The translations under genes were made by a program, and so were the position numbers. 64,000 bases of DNA from Atrichornis clamosus (Eukaryota; Chordata; Aves; Passeriformes; Menuridae). The notes under the pieces are model-generated. The model did not search any database. It was given only the letters and a program-made list of their open reading frames with translations, and was not told the DNA's origin. Shown here in pieces: positions 12,895 through 25,600 of the stretch. Where the stretch lies: NCBI GenBank assembly GCA_013400975.1, contig WBMZ01012759.1:62001-126000 (forward strand), given 5' to 3'. Each line of letters starts with the position of its first letter. The first letter of the stretch is position 1.

Positions 12895-13265
12895 GCACAG
12901 TTACTGCCCATCCTTCTCCCTCTCCTCCAGCTCGCTCCGTGCCCCGTGTAGGGAGGCTTGGGCGGGAGATGCTGCTGGCAGCGGTGGTGGCACGGCTTTT
13001 GGCGGGTGCTGGCAGCGTGCGGGGCCGGCCCGTGTCTCAGGGGGGTTGTGCGGACGCCCGCGCTGTCCCCGCGCTGTCCCCGCGCTGTCCCCGCGCTGTC
13101 CCCGCGCGGGCCGGGCGCGGAGCTGGCCGAGGTGCTGAACCCGCTCGGCTGCGGCATCCCGGGAAAGGAGCCCGTTCCCTGCCCCGAGACACCAGGGAAG
13201 GCACCCAGACAAATTGTGCCTCCAGGGCCGCTCGCTGCGCTGCAGCGGCCCAGCCGAGGTGCTAA
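12895..13265. promoter_or_regulatory. CpG island, candidate promoter or orphan island
   Basis: This is the only strong CpG island in the window. By hand count it holds roughly 39 CpG in about 370 bases, with about 19 of them in 13021-13140, while the flanks are CpG-poor. GGCGGG boxes of the Sp1 type occur at 12960 and near 13001. In vertebrates such islands usually mark promoters, first exons or developmental enhancers. I see no TATA box, no convincing first-exon donor and no known coding sequence to fix a direction. Overlapping frames of 103-136 codons on both strands (A, R, G, P-rich) come from the base composition, because stop codons are rare in GC-rich DNA. Confidence 0.7.
13059..13102. 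repeat. 11-bp minisatellite, four perfect copies
   Basis: The unit CGCGCTGTCCC is repeated four times without error (13059, 13070, 13081, 13092). It runs into a further CGCG-rich stretch. It sits at the densest part of the CpG island. Because the unit is 11 bases, any translation changes frame at each copy, which explains the repetitive peptides seen on both strands. Copy number is likely to vary between individuals. Confidence 0.95.
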
Positions 13266-13269
13266 ATGA

Positions 13270-16200
13270 GTTCTGTCATAGAAAACGCATATCGGAGATA
13301 TTGCAGGTGTGGGGGTATTGGCATTTTTTTGTCAAGTTTTCTTACTCTTTATGCAGAAAACTGGTGTGATGTATTAGATACTTTACTTGAAAATATTTCT
13401 CATGACTAGTTTTCAGAGTTAGTGAACTGACGGGTTTTTTTGTTGATTTGTTTGTTTCTAAGTGTATAAGTTTAGTCAGAACATGCAGCCCCTTAACTGA
13501 CTGTGAAATTTATCTAAATAGTTTTTTTCAGGAAATATTTGTTATATATTTGGTGCCCTATTTTTTTCAAGTATTAGAAGACTATTTGTACTAATATAAA
13601 TCTATCTCTAGAAAGCAGAAACCTAATAGAGGATATTAAACTGGATCTTCACTTGCTCTGCAAAACAATCCTTCCATTACACCTAGGTAGAATTCTGCAA
13701 CCTTACAAATGTCTTAAGGCCACAGAATAATTCCATAATACTTTGATAACAAGAATTTAGCATCCTAAAGTATGTAGAATATTCAGAAATATATTGATCC
13801 ATCGTTCCTGTATGTGCTGTATAACTGGACTTTTCAATGCAAGAAGTTGAAAACCATCTTGCCAGCATTTCATTTACACACCTCTCAGCCAACTTGATGT
13901 GATGGTGGCAGAAAAGTGATGCAATGACCTCTTTGTCGAGCAGTGGTGCCAGTGGAGTTAGAGCACCTCTATTTCACCCCCATCTTAGGTAATGTTGCCC
14001 AATTACCTTAAAATACACCACCTGTGACTACAGTGCATTGGTAGCCAAACAGGAAATAAAAGTCTGACTCTGAGATTCTTCTGCTTTACTAATTGCATTT
14101 TTGCTTCATAAGAAAGAATGTACATGAGGGAGCTGTAATTTTCCCAGTCTAACCAACAATTTTTTATTCTTGATGAGTGTATTTATTCAGCTACAATTCT
14201 GTCCTGAGCTTTTGTAATTTTATTTATTGCTATGCTTATTTGTAAAAATGAGAAAATCAATAGAGTATTGGGGGAGGGGAGAGGAAGGAAAAGGAAAAAA
14301 ATCACTCAGAGGCACTACAATAAATTTGCTGCAGGATAAAAAACTCCAGAGACAAAAAGTAGATAAATGCCTGATGATAAAGACTGAAGGCAAAATCTGA
14401 ATCACTCATTGATTCATCATGTCTTTTCTTCAGCATTTATAGAGCCAAACAAATAAGATAAAGAGAAGAGATAATCCCAGTAGCCTAATGAGAATTTTAC
14501 AGTCACCATAAAGACCTATCTTCTGAGGGCTGAATACAGTGATGTGCTCTATAGATTTGTATTTAATAATGAGCTAGAGGGTGTTGTGGACTCATCTGGG
14601 CATTAGATTAGCTCAGCTGTCTTTTGAAGCCTCGTCAGTTGTAGTCTGAGCTAACTTCACCCTCTTAGTTTGTTTTGGGGTTTATGATTTTTAAACCTTA
14701 TTTGTTTCAGAAATGAGGTGATGTGACCATGTCATAGAACCCCCTTTTTTATCCCCCTTCTGTTAGCTGGTTGTATTGATTATTTTAATGAAAGAGAACA
14801 GAAAAACAGCAATCTCCATGAGGTATGGTTACAAGTTTAATGAAAGTCCATGGTGAGGAAGACCATGATGATTGTCGCACTGAAAAGAAGATCTGGATTC
14901 TGAGTTTCAGTGACAAATATTCCACAAAGAGGCACGTGAATGCCCCATATTTCAATGAGACCCTTTTAGTTAAAGGGTACATCTGTCTAAGACGACAAAT
15001 GACAGGAAGTCAGTTGACTTTAGATCTGCTAAATGAACAGTTATAGCGGTCTTTGGGAAGGTTGCATGTGTGTGTTATTTTTGTTTGTTGTGTTAAGAAA
15101 GGAACTTATGTTTTTTTCATTTTTTAAGACTAGTTTGTCATTTAGGGAGTCGTAGTTTCCAAGAAGGCCAAAAGTCAATATTTATTTGCACATGTAGCTT
15201 TTCATTCCATTTCACTGAGTTGACATATGTGGTCATCAACATAATAGACACTGCTTGCAGCCTGTGGAGACAGCCAAAGTAAAGAGGAAAGGATAGACTC
15301 CAAGATGTATAACATCTATGGGAACTGGTAAAGTTCTGTTGGTGTTTATTGTTTGCAATGAACCACTGCCAAGTTACAGTTTCTTCTTGGGAACAAAACA
15401 AAAAATGAAATTTTTTTTCCTGGCTGATGCAGAAGTGGGACTTTCCAAGATGAAGAAGGTGGAGAATACTTGACTGAAGTTCTCCACACTGTAAACCTTT
15501 TAGCTCTTCTAGTGCTGTTCTGCTGGTTTCACTCCCTTGCAGTGCAAACTTTAACCCAAGTCCTCACAGAGTATCTTTTAGGTGCTTGAAATATTTTAAT
15601 GGACACTGCTGACAACACCAGTAAGCAGAATTATCCTCAGATACTGCCGTGCTGCCCTGTCTGTGAACGGCTGTCTCCTCTGAGGCCCTGGCCCAAAGGA
15701 GTGTAAGAGGAAGGCATATCAGTTTCTCTAGAAAGGCTACTGTTTTGCGTGGAATAGTTAATAACATTGAGCAAACCTCTTGGTCTCCCAAGGATTTCTT
15801 TTTTTCTATATTCTTAACATATTCTTTTTCTCATTATCTGTGCTTGGCTTTTATATAATAAACTGTTACTAGTTTAGGGATTGGATGTAAAAAGACTGCT
15901 TATTTTCCTTGCCTATGCACCCTGATTCTACAGCTGAACCAAAGCTCTTACTTTCCACTAGATTTAAATTGGATTTTTATTCAACAGCCAAATAATTTAG
16001 AGAGTTTCTCTAATCTCTGCTACTCTGGCTCATTAAGTGCAAAAGAATTGTCACTTCCACTCACTCTCATTGAAAAAACAGCCTTTAGTAACTTTGCATA
16101 TAGCTTGAAGGCTGCTTTTGTTCCCCAAAATTAGTTTACGTTTAGCCTATATTAGTTATTCCCCTAGATACTGTGTCCCTGGCAGCTTGGTATTCAAGAG

Positions 16201-19200
16201 TCCTTGCAAATACAGAAGAATAACACCAAAGACTTTCTACAAAGACCTCATTGTAAGACTAAAAGGATTTCCTGTGAATAAGAGCTACACATGGACTTAA
16301 CACTGCTGGGAGCAAGAACATACAAGGAGAAACTAACTACATAGTGAAGCCAAGACATTACTGTTTTTTAATGATTTCTTTGTAGATAGAGAGAAGAGGT
16401 CTTTTCCCAAGGAGCTCATGAGAATACAGCATAGCCAAGAACACAAAGGAGAATGTTGTATAGAAGGAAAAAAGGGAGCCTTGGAGGAAGAGAGGAAGCT
16501 CTGAGCTTTCTCCATCTTTCTGTTCTTTTCTACTCATTTAGATGAGGTGTGAATGTAACTGATAGGCAATGCACACTGCCTCTTCTGCAGAGAGGGATTC
16601 CAATGGGATATAATGATTTCTTAGACCCACATTATGGTGCCAGTTCAAAGGGGTAGCAGAGCACAACTTAAAGGGACATCATTCTCAAGGCATGTGACTG
16701 CTCACCACAGCAGACAATGAATCCCTGTAAGGAACCTCTAGTAACTATTGCCAGAACTGCATGGAAGGTGGTGTGTAATCTACACAAACTTTGTCTTAAG
16801 ATATAAAAAAGTAGTCATGATGGAGGAAAATATTAGAAACTCAAGAATAGGTGTTGGTTTTGTTAAATTTAAAATTCATTAAAAGCAAACAGCAAAATAA
16901 AGCCATTTATCAAATGTATTTTTTTCCTCACAAATGTTCTCCTACCTTGGATAGCTTTAAATAAACCCACATTTGTAACAACAGGAGAACAACTGCTCTA
17001 CTCTCCCATTTTTATCAGTGTGTAGCTCAGAAGCTATACAAAAGAGAGGACTGTGTCTACTAACCTGGATTTTGATCACCTCTCCATTGCTTTACCACAG
17101 GATCCTCACCTCTGTTTTGTCTCTAGCATGTGTTTGGTTGGAGCTAACACTGGAGCTGGCATTTGAACATTTCTGCAGTGTACAAAAGCCAGCTTTGTTA
17201 TTTGTGTCTGTATGAGGTGTTTATTCTCAGCTGTACTTCCCTGGTTGGTGGAAAAATTTTCATGGTATTTTGAAAGGAAGAGAAGCTCTGAGGATGACTA
17301 CTTCTTCTTTGTCAGATTAAGGGCAGCACTGTCAGGCCTTTTCATACCTTTTGATTCTTTTCTGTTTTATCTAATGACACCATGCACATGTTTTCCCTTC
17401 CCTAAAGCCTTAGTGATGAATCTTGCAGCCGTTGGACCAATGTGATTACATGCTGATCCACACTGATGTAATCTTACTCTTTCTCTTTCCTTGACCTTTC
17501 CACCTCTTTCCTCCATGCATTCAGCCTCTCATTTTTATAAGAAAAACCAAAAGCTGCTCATACTCTAATCATAGTGACCTTGGAGTCTCAGTTGGTGAGA
17601 AGCTACCTCATTTTGCATTCTAAGCCATAATTAGTGTCAGTCAATGTCAATGGCATGAGAAACAGCTACAAGCAAGAAAGGTCAGGGACTGGCTGTTCCT
17701 GAGTGCACAGTGGGATAGGTGGGTGTCCACTAACAGAAATCTGTGTATGTGAGTAATCTAACAGGATACTCGACCTCACCATGTAGTTGCCAGGTACAAT
17801 TTCAGATCATAGTTTTTTCACGTTACAGTATTAGTTTTGATAACCATGCAGAGACAGATGGCATTTTGTCGGCTTTCCAAAGCAGAGGAATAATTTGCCG
17901 AGCTGTAGCTAGTGTAATGAGAAGCCAAGTAAGTTGAAGATGAGGTAAAACCAAAGCATCTGTCGGTCCTCGTGTGCCAGCTTTTAGATGCTGCATACAA
18001 ACTAATATTTCCACACAAAAAAAGTAGTGACTCTTACAGATTTGTGTAAAAAAGATGGCATTTGATAACAATGCCACAACAGATGTCGTTGAGTCCATGC
18101 TTGATTTTTACTACTGCTCTGTGCATTTTTGGAAGAGATGCTTGCTCTGCACAGCTTGTATGGAGTATGTTCATTATAAAATTTTATTTTTCAGGAAACA
18201 ATGAGATGGAAATTTTGTAGCTAATCTGATATTGTCCTTCTTTATCATTCTTCCTTAGTGGTTAGGGAGGAAGAGTTTATTCTTGTTTGATTCCTTTTCA
18301 ATCTCTTTTATGTGAGAGAAGTGTCTATACATATAACTATATACTGTATATAATATAAAAATCTTAAAAGAGAGCTCTCTATTAAAATACAATGAAAAAT
18401 TGGAGGTTACTTGCATTATCCAATATTACATTTTTCAGCATGTGTCATGGAAAATGTGTAATTATATCTTCCCTATTCAAAGAAATCCTTCTCTTCACCT
18501 TAATCCTATTCTTTCTCATCTTCTTTGATGAGAGAGAACAATGTTTCAAAAGTTCCCCTTTAAGAGCAAAGCTTGTAAAAAGAAACCCATGGAATACTAT
18601 AGCCTACTTGACTCATTCTCCTTGGTAATAGATGTGGCAACTTAATAAAAGCAGCTTCTATCTAGGTCAAAATTATTTGAGGCATGCATACTTCACCTAA
18701 AATATATATATTTTTACTAAATACCTGCTATGATGTGGTATCCTTTGCACACTGTGAATTGTGTATTGGGAGTCTGAGAGGCCCAGTGGGAGTGGGTGAA
18801 GGGGGCATGTGAACCTGACAAGAGCTACACGTTTATGTTCAGGCCTTTCTCAGAAGTAGAAACCCCAGGTCTGCAGGTCAGTGCGAGGAAGGCTGAGGAG
18901 GGAGAAACAGCCCTTGGGAGAGAGCAGAGAAGGGAAGCCGGCTCCTCCAGGAACCAGGGCATCCTGCCACGGGCCTGTGTGTGGCTGGGTGCAAACTTCA
19001 AAGGGATCCAAAGCTAAGCAGCTGCTTGTTTTTATTGTGCTTCTGCTGGTTTTTGTTTGTTGGTGCAAACGTTGCTTTGCCGGGTGCAGGGGTGGGGAGG
19101 AGGGAACGCAGGTGTAGCTTTGTGTTCAGCTGGATGTCTTGTTCCCAGGGAGCAGCACTGGCGCACTCCTGCCAAAGTCTGTTGGTAGGACTGAACCACA

Positions 19201-22045
19201 GCCAAGTCCAGTTTGAGGCAAAAGTGGCAACAAGTAAACTGGACAGAGGTTGAATCTGAGGGGCAAAGATATAACATGTAAATTACAGAAACAGATAGCA
19301 GTGTTTGATTGATTCTTTTTGCTACCTGATGCCGTGAAGCAAGGAAAAGTGAAACTCTGAGATTATGAAGTGCTTTCACCATGGGTTAGCAGATGCTCTC
19401 AGCCAAGGGAGCACTCTTAGACCTTGCCAGTTCTTCAAAACACTTTCCTCTGCCAACCAGCATTACCTCTGCCTTAGCCACACTGAACTGAAGTCTCACA
19501 TGTTTTTATCTAGTACGATATTTTTGCCAAGGATTGTAAGAGCAGACATTTTTCTTGCAGTAGATTAAATTCACTGACTTTTTCTCCTTTTCATAGCATT
19601 CAAAGGGTGCTTACAACACAGAGTTAGAGGCTGAAATTGCCATATTTTGTACAATTAGCATGGAGTTTAAATTGATTATCCTAATGGAGATCTGCTATTT
19701 TCTAAATGTTGCCATCTCTCTGGTTTTATAAGTGCCTATTGTAGACTGCTGATGGCTTATAACCCTTACACATTCTGTTTTCATTGTATTTGTTTCCTTA
19801 TGGGTATGAAACCTTATCCAATGGTTTGGGGTATTTAAGCCAAACCTTTTTAAGGACTCTGTCCAGTAACAAATATTAGTATACAGACAGTAAGCAAGAA
19901 TGGAATAAACACATTTGTGTTACATAGAGAGAGAAAAACAGCATCTATTATTTTACTTCTGCACCTGTACAGGAAAATCAGGCTCATTCAATGTTCTTTA
20001 TCGTGCTTGAATGTTCATTTATTCAATACCATCTGCAAGAGCTTTGCTTCCTCCCAGATACTCCACACAAAAACCTTCATTTGATAAAATTAATGCTGAT
20101 AATATCTTTGGATCTTATCCTTGGAGACAGTTTGGGTTTCTTTGTATGAAATAGTTTTGAATGTCTGTATAAGGCTAGAAATCCCAACAACTCAGAATAT
20201 TTGTGTCTTTGCACTGTGAAAACCAAAGTTAAATGGGAAAATGAATAGGGGTATTTATGGAAGTCAAGAGGAAGAAATGGTGCTGTGGTTTGAGGTACAG
20301 GAAACATGGGTTCTGCCCCCAATCTGTCCAAGGACTAATTGCAGAATATTCAATTTTATTTTCTCTTTGATCTCCCTATGTTCTGTGATTTTGTGTGTTT
20401 AATTGGGGAATGGTTTATCTTTATAACACAATGAGAGGCTTAAAAACCACAGAAGGTTCTGAAAGACTTGGATCCAACAGTAAAGACCATGACAGTACAA
20501 TAACAAAGTACATTGTAGCCTCTATCTTTCAGGAATTATCAACATTGCAGGTTAGTTTTAAACGTAAATAACTAAAGACGTAAGGGCAAAGGCAGCAAAA
20601 TTAACTTATCATGCCGAAAATAAGTGGTAATAATTGGACTCTTGAATACAAAAATTGTAATAATCAAAATACAGATTTAAAATTTGCAAGTTTAATTGGT
20701 ATAGGAATATTTTTAGAAGATAAGAAGATGAGCATCAAATGCATTACTTTGAATTTGGTATCATTAAAGATGATCCAAGAAGCTAATATATTTTTTCTGC
20801 GTCACTTTCCTTAAGTACTATTTTGCTTTAATACTGAGCATAATAGATGACTATGATTTTGGTATATCATTTGTTAGAATAATGTTCTGATGAGCCACTT
20901 GTACAGTGTCAGCTTGAAGTAGATTTAATCCTTTTTCTTGAGCTATCTGTTATTCCTCTGCATGTTCTCTGTGCTGTGTTTTCCACTGACCCCTGTTTGC
21001 TAATGATACTTTTTATTAGTGCCAGTTAGAATAAATTGGCCTGTTAGGTTTAGAGCAAAGATGTTAATAATGTTTTCAACCTTAATGCAATGAACATCAT
21101 ACAAATCACTCTGCACACTTCAAAATACAGGGGCACTTCAATCCATGCGGTTCTTGTAATTTGTGTGTCTGGTGCAGTGTCTTACTAGAATACTATTCAT
21201 AAACCATTTTGGCACCCAAGATGCATTATTTCCTCTTTCAGGTGATAAATTTCAGTTAGAGGAACATCTTTTGCACCAAGGACTAGCTAAGAAAAAACAA
21301 ACAACAAATAGCCCAAAGATAATAGTATGAACTCCAGTGGTCTCCTCTTTGCTTCAGCAGGTGCTTGTACTGTGACCAAAGCAAACATCAACACAAGGAA
21401 AAAGAATGAAATCTCTAGTGCTCTCTACTCACATATTCATGAGGTTGAACAGTATTATATGAGAATGAGGACTGGGTCCACATCTTACATCACTCTACTA
21501 AACACAGTGAAGTTATTTTTTGTTCATACAAATGCATATATAGCATAAAAATTCTGCTCATATCTGGTATTTCTTTTCCCAGTAGACTAAACTGCTTTTA
21601 TGGGCCCTATGGGGAGGTGTCACTGCACCTGCCAACCAATCAGTTAATGATCTGAAGGACTAGAGAAAAGCACTAGACTATTTCAAAGCACTGGACCTAG
21701 TTGTCAGCTGTTGTAAATTGGCATCAGCTGAGTTATTTTGTTCAGTGATGTCTGATCTATGGGTTGCAGTTCTACAGTTTAGAAATGTTCCCATTACCAT
21801 TTTTTTCAGTTTGAGGTAGTTCACTGCTCTTATATGAAATTGTATTTAGCCTGGAAGCCGATTAAGTTCTGCCATCTCTCTCCTCTATGTATCTCCTTCT
21901 GGGGGTTGTGCTCTCTGTTCTGCCTCTCTGACCCACCATTCTTTCCCTGATCATCTCCTCTCCTGGTAGGACCATGATCTCACAAACACAGAGGATACTT
22001 TTTAGATTTTCAGAGTTGTTTTAGGCCTAGGAATTGTGCACTTTG
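13270..22045. other. Long non-coding spacer
   Basis: Nearly 9 kb of AT-rich DNA without a gene I can support. All open frames are below about 120 codons and none shows a domain. A more GC-rich patch lies at 18780-19160, where frames overlap on both strands. AT-rich microsatellite-like stretches lie near 18330-18360. No repeat of recognisable family was found. Confidence 0.6.
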
Positions 22046-22049
22046 TGTT

Positions 22050-22676
22050 TGTTACTCTGGGATGACCCAGAAATATGTCCTTGTGACAAGGAAGGCCAAG
22101 AGCCTCCTGGATTGCATGAGGCAGAGCAGTGCCAGCAGCTCAAGGGAGGTGATCTTCCCATACACTCAGCCCTGGGGAGGCCACATCTGGTGTGCTGTGT
22201 CCAGGTCTGGCCTTCCAGTACAAAAACTTGGATTTACTGGAGAGAGTCCAGCAAAGGACCATGAGGATGATTAAGGGATTGGAGCATCTGTCATAGGAGC
22301 AGAGGCCAAGAGAACCAGTACAGCATCTTGGAGAAGAGGAAGCTCAGGAGGAATGTAACAGTCTGTGTTAATACCTGATGGGGGAATAAAGTAGCCAGAG
22401 CCAGATTCTTCTCAGTGGTGCCCAGTGACAGGACAAGCGGCAATGGGCACCAACAGAAATACAGGATATTCCATTCAAAAATAAGCAAAACCTTTTTTTT
22501 TTTGTGAGGGTGGTCAGACACAGAAGAGATTGCTCAGAGAGGCTGCAGAGTCTCCAGCCTTGGAGACACTCAAAACCCAGCTGGACACAGCCTGCTCTAG
22601 CTGATCCCACTCTGAACAGTGGGTGGGACTGGCTGATCTCCAGAGGTGTCTTCCCACCTCAGCTGTCCTGTGATGA
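22050..22676 (+). mobile_element. CR1 LINE, longer 5'-truncated copy with decayed ORF2 end
   Basis: The longest repeat in the window, in plus orientation. It contains the end of CR1 ORF2 (the protein with endonuclease and reverse transcriptase) and the 3' UTR. Coding traces are visible: near 22191-22215 a frame reads CCVQVW, like the CVQFW motif of the ORF2 C-terminus. After a frame change, LERVQQRTMRMIKGLEHLS is read from about 22239-22295, directly followed by TAG. Downstream blocks match the CR1 tail, including 'ggctgcagagtctccagcct' near 22541 and 'ggctgatctccagaggtgtc' near 22631. The 3' end is a degenerate 'ctgtcctgtgatg' near 22663-22675. Frameshift, stop and truncation make it non-functional. 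A run of 11 T interrupts it at 22493-22503. Confidence 0.95.
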
Positions 22677-25600
22677 GACCTCAGACCTTGCTACTTTTAG
22701 CTTGTTGCAAATGCAGTACTAGATCTCTGGCATCTCTCTGCTCTCCTGCCCATCTGCTAGAATGGCATTATGCCCACTCAGAAGGTGCTATGCCAGTTTC
22801 AACAAGGCACAGGTGCCAACCAAACATAGATTTAGAAAGATACCCTGCATAAGATCCTCCTGGTAGTAAGTAATGCCAAATTAGGCCCACATGCTTCATT
22901 ACGAGGGATCACATCTGTTGAGGCTTGTGGGCATTGTACCATCAATTACAGCCTTTATCCTCTCATTCTCTTTCCTGAAAGCTTTACTGAATGGAAAGCA
23001 AAATTTATGAGCCAATCAAGTGCCTTGAGAAAATGTGGGGTTTTCCCTAGTGATCTGTCTTGAAATCTCAGAATTCAAGCTGCTAGTGTTTATTTCCCTC
23101 TGTTAGACATAATTCAGTGTACACTAGATTTGCCTGTGAAGGCAATAGGAGTAAAAACACTGAAAATTATATTCTTTCTTGTCACTTAATACCATGAGAG
23201 AAGGATTGTGTGCAATTCGTTTGATACTTGTTAGACCCTGAAGAATTATTTGGACTGGAACCTTCATTTAGTAGAAGAATATACATCAATTTCATTGTTG
23301 TGCATTCTCAAGTTTCACGTTGGCATTTGAAAGATCACAAGCCTCATCTCTGCTGGCCACTGTGGTACCAGTTTTGTCTATTGTGTGTGAGACCTGAAGG
23401 TGTTATATTGCTCAACACATGCTCTGAGAAGAACTCATGACCCAGGAAGAACTATTAAGCCCTTTTTCTTCAAAAACGTTGGGCCTGTGTAGATAAGGAA
23501 GGGTGGCAAAGTGCTGACTTAGTGCTGCCTGCTCACTCTGGAGCAGTTCCCTGTGCTGTGGCTGTCAATGGGGTATTAGTCCTTCCTGTCATGTGGGCTA
23601 ACTCTGGAGTTTGCTATGCCAGGAAGACATCTCCTGAGTCTTCTCACTGTTGGTCCTGAGTTATCCTGACCTCTGCTCAGGGGGTTTCCTTCAGGATGTC
23701 CTTAAATTACAGCATGTTTGCCATCAATGAAAAATTTTAGACAGGACTGAGAAATGCCAGAGCATTAATAATGCCAGAGCAGGAGTAAAGAATGCAGTGC
23801 AAGAAACAGTCTAGGGCAGAGCAGTCGAGATAACTGAGTAGGAATGACAGCCTGGACAATCCAGTGTTTCATGATTTACCTTAGGGTGTAGCCAGGGGAT
23901 GTGGGCACTGCTTTGCACCTATCTACACCTCCTATTTACCCCGATGAGAATTGGCTGGCATTAATTGGCAGTCAGTGTAATTTGAGTTACGCCAGCCTTA
24001 AAGCACAAGCCCCAGCACAGCCCTGCGATGTGTCAGGGTGTGCTTGTCCCTGGCTGAGTCAGAGGTTTGGGAGGTGAGGCAGCCCTGTCTCAGCTCTGGC
24101 AGCGTGGGGACTCTGAGTGGTGTCATCCGTGCCTCCTGCTGCTCGGGCTGATGGGCAAACCAGCTGTGGCACCCCCCGTGACATAAAGCATCATCATTCT
24201 GATGGTGTTTATTCCTCTCTTAGATCATTAAGAGAAATATGTTCTGAAACACTGGTGAGTCCTGCAGACTGGTTTTATTCTCATAATGATCCAAATATTG
24301 ATATCCGAACAGTCCGTTATTTATGCACCATTAGGTATACTGCTCGTGGCATTTTCCCACATCTTTCCATCCAAACCTGGAGAACATGTGCTGTCATATG
24401 GTTTGCCTATTCTTTAAGAGTTAAAACAATAAAAATAGCACAGCAGGATCTTGTCCATAAACAATGGAAACATTGCTCTAAATTCAGTACTATTTCTGTT
24501 TTTATTATGTGATCGCTTCTTTGTTGTTAATCACTTGCCCTACTTAATTCATTCATTATACTCGAAAGCTTTGAGATTAAACCCCCAGGCAGGATAGCTT
24601 CATATGAATCCTTTCTTTTTTATCTGTTCCAAGTTAGATTAAGTCTAGGTCCTGTTTAATGAGGTGCCACTTGCTGGCTTTTCATGCAGAAAGAATTCCT
24701 CATACTCAGCGGTATGTATATACCATATAAATTATAAAATATTTTACATTTTTTCTGAATTTCTAACTAATATGTCCTGCAGAAAACACTGTTATTACAA
24801 GTTCCCTGGGATATGGGTGGTTGGCTACTTCTGATTTGAATTTTCCATTTTTTCTTTTAGTAATGAACTTTGCTGTTCATTTTTCAATTATTTCAGGTTT
24901 TTATTTAAATTATGTCATTTCATAGCAATTTTGTTATTAATGGCAGTGATAGGACTTCTTATTTGTCTGTGCCTGCAACTCAATAAGTCAATTATTGGAT
25001 TGTATTCACCTGCCATACAGCTGTTAACAACCTGCCCATGCCTGGCAATGTTTGGTGTTTATGGACTGGTAGGGCCAATGTGACTTAGGCAGGGTGAGTT
25101 TAAGGTCAACAGCAGCTCAGGGAGTGTGATGGGCCTCTCACGACACAGTCTGAGGGATGAAGTACTTTAATATGACCATGTTGACTGGGGTTAGGCTTTG
25201 TCATGGGACAAAGTTTGGAATTTGTATGTCTGCATCTCTACTGAGCTGTCTTTGTGGCACTGCTGATGGGCTTCTTTGCAGGACCCTCTGTCCTGTGGAT
25301 AACAAATCCATTCCATATTGGCAAACTCTTGATATTCATGGCACTTCCTCTAGGTTCGTGGAACTGCTTGTACTGATCCAACTTTGTCTGGCAATTCCAT
25401 GCTGGACTCATATCTATGTTTTTGGCTTTTTCATATTCTTTTCAACACCAAAAAACTGTTTGGTTGAAAATGCCTTACATATGTCAGCCCCTGTGTCTAT
25501 ATTCTCACAGGTGGCAGGTTTCTTTATGCTCATCAAGAGTGTTGAGATATATATATATATGTACATATATCTGTGCAAGGAGAGTCTGGCTACAGTGCCA

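Noticed and set aside
12780..13269. Overlapping 103-136 codon frames on both strands across the CpG island
   Set aside because: Explained by GC-rich composition and the 11-bp minisatellite. Stop codons are rare there on every frame.
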